A stretch of 64,000 bases of DNA from Alteriqipengyuania abyssalis (GTDB lineage: Bacteria > Pseudomonadota > Alphaproteobacteria > Sphingomonadales > Sphingomonadaceae), in the NCBI RefSeq assembly GCF_019857185.1, contig NZ_JAHWXP010000001.1, forward strand, positions 620,001 through 684,000. The letters are read 5' to 3'. How positions within the stretch are numbered: position 1 is the first letter of the stretch; each line of letters starts with the position of its first letter. The position numbers and the translations under genes are program-made. Positions 58,839 to 64,000 of the stretch are shown here, piece by piece. The notes beneath the pieces were generated by a model. It ran no database searches. It was given only the letters and a program-made list of their open reading frames with translations, and was not told where the DNA came from.

Positions 58839-59906
58839 ATGGTTAAAGCGGGCTTTACCATAATCAGCGTGGCGACCGCATTATGTGCGGCGCTGCTGCT
58901 CGTCACGTCGGCAGGGCGTGTGCTGGAGATTCAGACTTCGGCCAATGCGGCGGAGAATATCGAATATGTCTCCAACCCGGTGGTCCAGAAAGTGCCGCCG
59001 CGGCCGCCCAAGCCGGTGCCCGCTGCCACTGCAACGAAGGTCGATGGAGCGACATTGCCTCCGGCGGTGAGTGCGGTGCTCAAGTCGGGCGTGCTGATCG
59101 TCATCAGCAAGCCATCGCAGACGATGTACGTGTTCAAGGATGGTGCGCTGTGGAACAGCTCGCCCGTCTCGACCGGCAAGCGCGGGCACACCACGCCATC
59201 GGGCATGTTCCCGATCCTGCAGAAGCGGACCTTCCATCGCTCCAACATCTATTCCAACGCGCCGATGCCGCACATGCAGCGGCTGACCTGGGGCGGGATC
59301 GCGATCCACGCGGGCAAGCTTCCCGGCTATCCGGCATCGCATGGCTGCATCCGCCTGCCCGCCGATTTCGCGCGCGCGCTTTTTGCGCTGACCCGGCCGG
59401 AGACCACCACCGTGGTCGTGACCGATCAGCGCGTCGGCTCGGACGAGACGGCAAGGCGGGTCGCGCTCAACATGCCCAATCCGCTGCCGGGTGCGCGGGG
59501 CCATCTGGTCCAGCGGCCAGAGCCGCCGCTCAAGGACATGACGCCGCTACGGGAGAGCGAACCGCGCTTGGCGCGAGCTGAACAGACCCAGTCAGAACCG
59601 CGTCGCCCCGCGCTGGCCGAGGCCGCACGCCCGGCTTCGCAGCCGGTCGATCTGCTCGACCAGACCCGCCCGCGCGCTCGCGGACAGACGATCCAGCTGG
59701 CAGCCAAGAGCAGCCCCGGCGAGGCGGAAGCCTACTGGTCGCGCATCAGCGCGCGCTATCCCGAACTCGGCGAGTACGAGAAGGCGATCATCCCCGCGGT
59801 GGTCGACCGGCGGCAATATTACCGCCTGCGCGTGACCGGCCCCGGCGCCTTTGCCGCATGCAGCTCGCTCAAGCGTTCGGGCACGGACTGCTTCCCGGTG
59901 CAGTAA
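58839..59906 (+). CDS. L,D-transpeptidase with SPOR-like C-terminus
   Basis: A YkuD-family enzyme of about 355 residues that forms 3-3 peptidoglycan crosslinks or attaches proteins to peptidoglycan. An N-terminal membrane anchor or signal (IISVATALCAALLLVTSAG) comes first. The YkuD domain (about 85-205) carries HAGKLPGYPASHGCIRLP with catalytic His and Cys. A Pro/Arg-rich linker leads to a C-terminal SPOR-like segment (about 300-355, ISARYPELGEYEKA). The start is uncertain: in-frame ATGs at 58734-58755 exist, but the codons there have lower GC at third positions. Confidence 0.88.
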   Translation: MVKAGFTIISVATALCAALLLVTSAGRVLEIQTSANAAENIEYVSNPVVQKVPPRPPKPVPAATATKVDGATLPPAVSAVLKSGVLIVISKPSQTMYVFKDGALWNSSPVSTGKRGHTTPSGMFPILQKRTFHRSNIYSNAPMPHMQRLTWGGIAIHAGKLPGYPASHGCIRLPADFARALFALTRPETTTVVVTDQRVGSDETARRVALNMPNPLPGARGHLVQRPEPPLKDMTPLRESEPRLARAEQTQSEPRRPALAEAARPASQPVDLLDQTRPRARGQTIQLAAKSSPGEAEAYWSRISARYPELGEYEKAIIPAVVDRRQYYRLRVTGPGAFAACSSLKRSGTDCFPVQ

Positions 59907-59920
59907 GGAGGGGGGCGAGG

Positions 59921-59949
59921 CCCGCCTGCCAAACACCTAATCAGGCGGG
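59921..59949. terminator. Hairpin between convergent genes
   Basis: CCCGCCTG (59921-59928) pairs with CAGGCGGG (59942-59949) around the stop codon of the minus-strand gene. There is no T run, so it is only a possible shared terminator. Confidence 0.4.
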
Positions 59950-60992
59950 GGAAGCGTGATGGCGGACCCTTCCGCGGTACGCTCGACGCTCGCCATGACG
60001 CGGCTCTCCTCGAGCACCTGCATCATCTGATCGAACCCGGGAATGCTCTCGAAACCTTGGAAAAATTCGGTTTTCATGCCGTTGCCGATCGCGAGGATCA
60101 CCGGAGGCGGCGTCTTCTTGTCCAGCGAGATATCGGCGGTTCCGACACTGGCTACCGTCCCGGAATCGCCGAACACGATCGCCGCAGGTTCGCCGCTCTC
60201 CGCCTCGCGGTAGAACATGCGCCCCGGCTTCGAACGAGCGTCGCGGCACAGGCGCGGGGTGTCGCGCTGACCCGTTTTCTCCGCGATCTGGTCCTGAACA
60301 CTCTCGTCGTAGGAAATCGAAATTACCGTGGTCGCAGTAATCCAGTCGGTCGTCGACAGCTCTCGCCGGCCGACCTGCCCGCGCGCGGGCACGTTTCCGC
60401 AATCTGCAAGACGGTATGCGGGCGGTGCGGAGTAGGGCGGGGGCGTCAGCGGCAGTCCGGATGCGAGCAGCGCCAGTCGCTTGTCGAGCGTCTGTGCATC
60501 GACCTGTTTCGACGACAGCCGCAGCTTGATCAGCCAGTTACCGGAGCGGAACAGGGCCAGTGCGGTCGATCGATAAGGGCCATCCACCGGAAAGCTCGCC
60601 AGGACGCCGCTATCCTTGCCAATCGCCTCATCACCAAAAGTCGAAAAAAGCGCGCCTCCGGTATCGATGGTGCCCAACCGGTCATTGGTCGAAATCGCGC
60701 TGATGGCTGCATCTGCCATCATGGAGACATCGTAGCTGCCGGCCCGATAAGCGAAAACCGAGAGGATCTCGCTGTCGTCGGCGGTAAAATAGGTCGCGCC
60801 GATATTGTTCTCGTCCGCCAGATAGCTGACGATCCGATCGCGACCGAGGTCCCTGATCCGCGCGGGAAAATTCAGCCCGGTCGGTTCGTGAACCCAGTCC
60901 GCTTGCGGATCGACATCGAGCGGCTGCGGCTCGGCTGCGACCGGCGTCGCGCAACCGAGCGTGATCAAAATCAGAAGTGACAGGCGTGACAT
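59937..60992 (-). CDS. Hypothetical secreted protein
   Basis: A 351-residue protein with a signal peptide (LSLLILITLGCATPVAA, residues 4-20). The mature region begins with DWVHEPTGLNFPARIRDLGRD, as in periplasmic proteins that contain a small beta domain, and two Cys in LADCGNVPARG and PRLCRDARS could pair. No catalytic motif is recognised. It follows MoxR by 74 bases on the same strand, so an operon with MoxR is possible. Confidence 0.7.
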   Translation of the reverse strand: MSRLSLLILITLGCATPVAAEPQPLDVDPQADWVHEPTGLNFPARIRDLGRDRIVSYLADENNIGATYFTADDSEILSVFAYRAGSYDVSMMADAAISAISTNDRLGTIDTGGALFSTFGDEAIGKDSGVLASFPVDGPYRSTALALFRSGNWLIKLRLSSKQVDAQTLDKRLALLASGLPLTPPPYSAPPAYRLADCGNVPARGQVGRRELSTTDWITATTVISISYDESVQDQIAEKTGQRDTPRLCRDARSKPGRMFYREAESGEPAAIVFGDSGTVASVGTADISLDKKTPPPVILAIGNGMKTEFFQGFESIPGFDQMMQVLEESRVMASVERTAEGSAITLPPPD

Positions 60993-61066
60993 ATGCTCCC
61001 CCTAGCGGGGAAGCATATGGGACAATTCACGCTCGACCTAGCTGGAATATGCTGCCCGAAGCAGCC

Positions 61067-61912
61067 TTAGCTCTGCCGCCGGCTCATGAAGGCGAGCCGT
61101 TCGAACAGCATGACGTCCTGTTCGTTCTTCAGCAGCGCGCCGTGCAGCGGCGGGATCGCCTTGTTGGGGTTCGCATCCTGCAGCACCTCGACCGGCATGT
61201 CCTCGTTCAGCAGCAGCTTGAGCCAGTCGAGCAGTTCGCTGGTGCTGGGCTTCTTCTTCAGGCCGGGCACTTCGCGGATGTCGTAGAAGATTTCCATCGC
61301 CTTGGTGACGAGGTTCTTCTGGATGCCGGGGAAGTGCACCTCGATGATCTCGCGCATCGTGTCGCGGTCGGGGAACGAGATGTAGTGAAAGAAGCAGCGG
61401 CGCAGGAAGGCGTCGGGCAGTTCCTTCTCGTTGTTCGAGGTGATGACCACGATCGGGCGTTCCTTCGCCTCGATCCGCTGCTGCGTTTCGTAAACGTCGA
61501 AGCTCATCCGGTCGAGTTCCTGCAACAGGTCGTTGGGGAACTCGATGTCGGCCTTGTCGATCTCGTCGATCAGCAGAACGGGCAGCTCGGGCGCCTCGAA
61601 CGCCTCCCACAGCTTGCCCTTCTTGATGTAGTTCGAGATGTCGTGAACGCGCTCGTCGCCCAGCTGGCCGTCGCGCAGGCGGGCGACCGCGTCGTATTCG
61701 TACAGGCCCTGATGCGCCTTGGTGGTCGACTTCACGTTCCACTCGATCAGCGGAGCATCCACCGCCTTGGCGATCTCGTGCGCCAGCACGGTCTTGCCGG
61801 TGCCCGGCTCGCCCTTGACCAGAAGAGGGCGGCGCAGCGTCACCGCCGCGTTGACTGCCACCTTCAGATCGTCGGTCGCAATATAGTCTTTCGTGCCTTC
61901 GAAACGTTCCAT
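61067..61912 (-). CDS. MoxR family AAA+ ATPase
   Basis: A 281-residue MoxR-type chaperone ATPase: Walker A is VKGEPGTGKTVLAHEIA (about residues 34-50), Walker B VLLIDEIDKADIEFPNDLLQ, sensor 1 in VVITSNNEKELPDAFLRRC with the arginine finger. These ATPases work with VWA proteins such as the CoxE-like product encoded at 57.5 kb to activate metalloenzymes or envelope complexes. A strong hairpin lies immediately before its ATG and includes its Shine-Dalgarno AGGG. Confidence 0.94.
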   Translation of the reverse strand: MERFEGTKDYIATDDLKVAVNAAVTLRRPLLVKGEPGTGKTVLAHEIAKAVDAPLIEWNVKSTTKAHQGLYEYDAVARLRDGQLGDERVHDISNYIKKGKLWEAFEAPELPVLLIDEIDKADIEFPNDLLQELDRMSFDVYETQQRIEAKERPIVVITSNNEKELPDAFLRRCFFHYISFPDRDTMREIIEVHFPGIQKNLVTKAMEIFYDIREVPGLKKKPSTSELLDWLKLLLNEDMPVEVLQDANPNKAIPPLHGALLKNEQDVMLFERLAFMSRRQS

Positions 61913-61920
61913 CTACCGAG

Positions 61921-61953
61921 CCCTAGCAAGTCCTGTTTCGAAACTTGCTAGGG
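61921..61953 (-). promoter_or_regulatory. 5' leader hairpin of moxR
   Basis: CCCTAGCAAGT (61921-61931) and ACTTGCTAGGG (61943-61953) are perfect 11-base inverted repeats. On the minus strand the 3' arm ends in CTAGGG eight bases before the moxR ATG, so the likely Shine-Dalgarno is in the stem. The loop contains part of GTTTCGAAAC. Confidence 0.6.
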
Positions 61954-61983
61954 GCCTGCGCGGCGCGCTGCAAGGGGCCGCGC

Positions 61984-63303
61984 CTATTCCTTGAGCGTGA
62001 GGATGCGCTTGGCGATCATCAGCAGCGCGGTGGTGTCGATCTCGCTCGCGGGGTCCATCTGGCTGATTGCCAGCATGTACCAGCGCCCGTCGCCATCGCG
62101 CAGCAGCCACGAGAGGTTGCGCACCCCGGCCTCGGACCCGCCCTTGTAGCCGACATAACTCCACCCCTCGCGCTCCGCCTCGCTCAGCGCGGTGTTGACG
62201 CTCATGATCCGGCGCGCGGTATCTTCGGGCAGATCGGCGATCAGGCGCATCAGGCCCACCTCGTCACGCATGCTGGCGAACCATTCGATATCCTCGATCA
62301 GCACCGGCGTGCCCGAGGTGAACACCTCCATTACTCGCTTGCGGGTCAGTTCGTCGCTGTCGAGCGTTTCGAGCATCGCGCGCCGCTGCGCCTCGTTCGC
62401 AGCAGCATAGGCTTCGCCCATGTCGCCCGCCTTGATCGAGAACATCTCGCGCGTGGTGAGGAAGGGTAGCGTCTTGCCGCCGCCCGCGTGGCCGCTGGCG
62501 CGCATCTCCGCCTCGACCGCATCGCGCCCGACCGTGCGCATCACCAGATCGGTCGCGGTGTTGTCGCTGATCGAGATCATCAGGATCGCCGCGGTCTGGA
62601 GCGTCACCGGAGTGCCGCTGGGCCAGGTCTGCATGATGCCGCTTGGAAAGCTCTTGGCGTCGAGTGGCACGACATCGTCCCACGCGAGCCGTCCCTCGCC
62701 CACCGCTCGCGAGAGCGCGGCGAGGACGTATAGCTTGAACGCGGAGCCCAGCGCGTAGGGCCTTGCCGGATCGCCGTAGCTGTAGATCGCCTCACCATCG
62801 AGCGGCCCGAACCACGCCGCCGTACTGCCCGAAAGCGCGGCGATGTCCGCGTCGATCTTGTCCGGCCCGTCATCCAGCTGCTGGAAGTCCTGCAGCAGCA
62901 GCGTCTCGATCAGGAAGGGCGCCTGCGCCTGCAGGCCCAGCGGCCCGCTCGCCAGCGCCTTTTCGAAACGCAGCGTGATTTTGGCCGTGCTGGCATTGAC
63001 CGGCTCGACCGTTTCGACGCCCATCGCCGCACCGAACTGCGAGGTCATCTGCTGGCTGATCTGCGCGAACTGTTCGGGCGAAACCTGCGCGAGGAACGCC
63101 GGGGCGAACACCTCGTCGGCCGGCTTCTCGCCTTTGATGACCGCGATCACATCGTCCGCGCGCGCTTCGAGGCGGGCCTGCAGCGCGGCCTCCTCGCCCG
63201 CCTCGGTGCCTGCCTGGGCATAGGCCGGGCTGGCAGTCGCGGCGAGGCTGGCGGCGGCCAGCGCGGTGCCGATCATCATTGCGCGAAGTGTCTGGATTTG
63301 CAT
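61984..63303 (-). CDS. Class A beta-lactamase-fold serine hydrolase
   Basis: Exported serine hydrolase, 439 residues, with signal peptide (1-30, ending SPAYAQ). An N-terminal domain of about 130 residues (QFAQISQQMTSQFGAAMGVE) precedes the beta-lactamase-like domain with SxxK in LGSAFKLYVL (near residue 189), SDN in SISDNTATDL (near 247) and a KGG variant of KTG in VGYKGGSEAG (near 390). The longer size, extra N-terminal domain and KGGS suggest a peptidase or esterase role rather than a clinical beta-lactamase, but that is not proven. It is upstream of moxR. Confidence 0.87.
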   Translation of the reverse strand: MQIQTLRAMMIGTALAAASLAATASPAYAQAGTEAGEEAALQARLEARADDVIAVIKGEKPADEVFAPAFLAQVSPEQFAQISQQMTSQFGAAMGVETVEPVNASTAKITLRFEKALASGPLGLQAQAPFLIETLLLQDFQQLDDGPDKIDADIAALSGSTAAWFGPLDGEAIYSYGDPARPYALGSAFKLYVLAALSRAVGEGRLAWDDVVPLDAKSFPSGIMQTWPSGTPVTLQTAAILMISISDNTATDLVMRTVGRDAVEAEMRASGHAGGGKTLPFLTTREMFSIKAGDMGEAYAAANEAQRRAMLETLDSDELTRKRVMEVFTSGTPVLIEDIEWFASMRDEVGLMRLIADLPEDTARRIMSVNTALSEAEREGWSYVGYKGGSEAGVRNLSWLLRDGDGRWYMLAISQMDPASEIDTTALLMIAKRILTLKE

Positions 63304-63392
63304 GCTGGTTCTCCCCTTGCGGTTGCCTAACGATTTGCGTGACTTGACGAAATGGCTACACGCCGTCGCTCAGATTTCTCAGGATTCCCGAT

Positions 63393-64000
63393 ATGCCCAC
63401 CGAACAGATCACCATCGCGACCACGCGCGGCTACGACCTCGCCGGGGCGCTCGAAATGCCGACCGGGCTGGTGCGCGGGGCGGCGGTGTTTGCGCATTGC
63501 TTTACCTGCACCAAGCAGAGCAAGGCGGCGGTCGAGGTGACGCGCGCGCTCGCCCGGCAGGGAATCGCGACGTTGCGGTTCGACTTTACCGGGCTGGGCG
63601 GCAGCGGCGGCGATTTCGGCCGCGCGGGCTTTGCCAGCGATATCGAGGATCTGGTCGCCTCCGCCGATCATTTGTGCACCCGGTTCGGCGGGCCGATCCT
63701 GATGATCGGGCACAGCCTGGGCGGGGCGGCGGTGCTCGCCGCGGCGGACATGATCGGGCACGATCGGATCGCGGGCGTCGCCACGATCGGCGCGCCGTCC
63801 GACGTTCCCCACGTGCTCGGCAATATCAACGGCGATCTCGCCGCGATCGAGCGGGACGGGCAGGGTAAGGTGACCATCGGCGGGCGCGCCTTCCACCTCA
63901 GCCGCGAATTCCTCGACAAGACGCGCGCGATCGACCTGCCCGAGGTGGTCGGTCGCCTGCGCCTGCCGATCCTGATCGCCCATTCGCCGACCGACCAGAT
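63393..64000 (+). CDS. Alpha/beta hydrolase, truncated by window end
   Basis: A frame open from ATG 63393 through the last base of the window, so only about 202 residues are visible. It reads as the N-terminal half of the bifunctional alpha/beta hydrolase-OsmC proteins common in sphingomonads. AVFAHCFTCTKQSKAA is typical of that group, followed by LRFDFTGLGGSGGDF and the nucleophile elbow MIGHSLGGAAVL with catalytic Ser. HSPTDQI near the end is the usual approach to the catalytic Asp region. Whether OsmC follows cannot be seen. Confidence 0.85.
   Translation, partial: MPTEQITIATTRGYDLAGALEMPTGLVRGAAVFAHCFTCTKQSKAAVEVTRALARQGIATLRFDFTGLGGSGGDFGRAGFASDIEDLVASADHLCTRFGGPILMIGHSLGGAAVLAAADMIGHDRIAGVATIGAPSDVPHVLGNINGDLAAIERDGQGKVTIGGRAFHLSREFLDKTRAIDLPEVVGRLRLPILIAHSPTDQ

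Noticed and set aside
61984-63303. Serine hydrolase as an acquired antibiotic-resistance beta-lactamase
   Set aside because: It is much longer than class A enzymes, has an extra N-terminal domain and a KGG rather than KTG motif, and sits in a stable envelope-gene context with matching codon use.

Overview
The window reads as ordinary chromosome from a GC-rich alphaproteobacterium of the order Sphingomonadales, most likely the Erythrobacteraceae (Erythrobacter, Altererythrobacter and relatives). This is an inference from the GC-rich codon use, the mreB-mreC-mreD-mrdA-rodA order, the ribBX-type riboflavin enzyme, UrcA and TraB/GumN proteins, the MerR plus acyl-CoA dehydrogenase pair, and the dispersed palindromic repeats whose translations (PLPSREG, ELVEA...[15 protein letters not shown]) are typical of sphingomonads. 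There is no rRNA, CRISPR array, transposase or prophage. One tRNA gene, tRNA-Lys(CUU), is present.

Layout: 0-6.5 kb holds carA, a 1.35 kb interruption (a low-GC small gene, a repeat-bounded DUF559 nuclease gene and a secreted protein), carB and greA. 6.5-9.3 kb is a minus-strand block of GNAT, DUF4170 and four small YqjD/holin-like membrane proteins. 9.5-15.3 kb has eno, an M13 peptidase, ribH, ribBX and tRNA-Lys. 15.4-21.2 kb is the cell-elongation operon rodA-mrdA-mreD-mreC-mreB (transcribed leftward). 21.4-30.6 kb has mutL, a lipoprotein, MaoC, a glutaredoxin-MauE fusion under a CsoR-like palindrome, a nucleotide pyrophosphatase, DUF1206, ychF, an SDR, a CPBP protease and pth. 31-36.4 kb has rplY, two tandem TraB/GumN proteins, a small operon of membrane proteins with an XRE regulator, and urcA. 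36.7-42.8 kb is glyQ-glyS-ppdK. 42.8-51 kb has a methyltransferase, comF, hisI, a MerR regulator with an acyl-CoA dehydrogenase, a second methyltransferase, cysK with an MFS transporter, and a PilZ protein. 51-64 kb has tyrS, a DOMON/NamZ/AspH operon, the Amj-type flippase operon, an L,D-transpeptidase, MoxR and VWA proteins, a beta-lactamase-fold serine hydrolase and a truncated alpha/beta hydrolase.

The most striking feature is glyS. This essential tRNA-synthetase gene carries three unrelated palindromic repeat elements, all in frame, so that each is translated inside the enzyme. One of these families also recurs as direct repeats bracketing the DUF559 gene inside carA-carB and as a hairpin between two convergent genes near 48.3 kb. 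This suggests a family of small mobile palindromes in which a DUF559 (Vsr-like) nuclease gene may be the larger, self-encoding form. A second candidate is RibBX, which has an N-terminal helix-turn-helix, a cyclohydrolase domain lacking its zinc cysteines, and a perfect 8-4-8 palindrome just before its own start codon, as expected for an autoregulating enzyme.

Much of the window serves the cell envelope (Mre/Rod complex, PBP2, NamZ muramidase, Amj flippase, L,D-transpeptidase, serine hydrolase). The rest is mainly translation (glyQS, tyrS, pth, rplY, ychF) and central metabolism.
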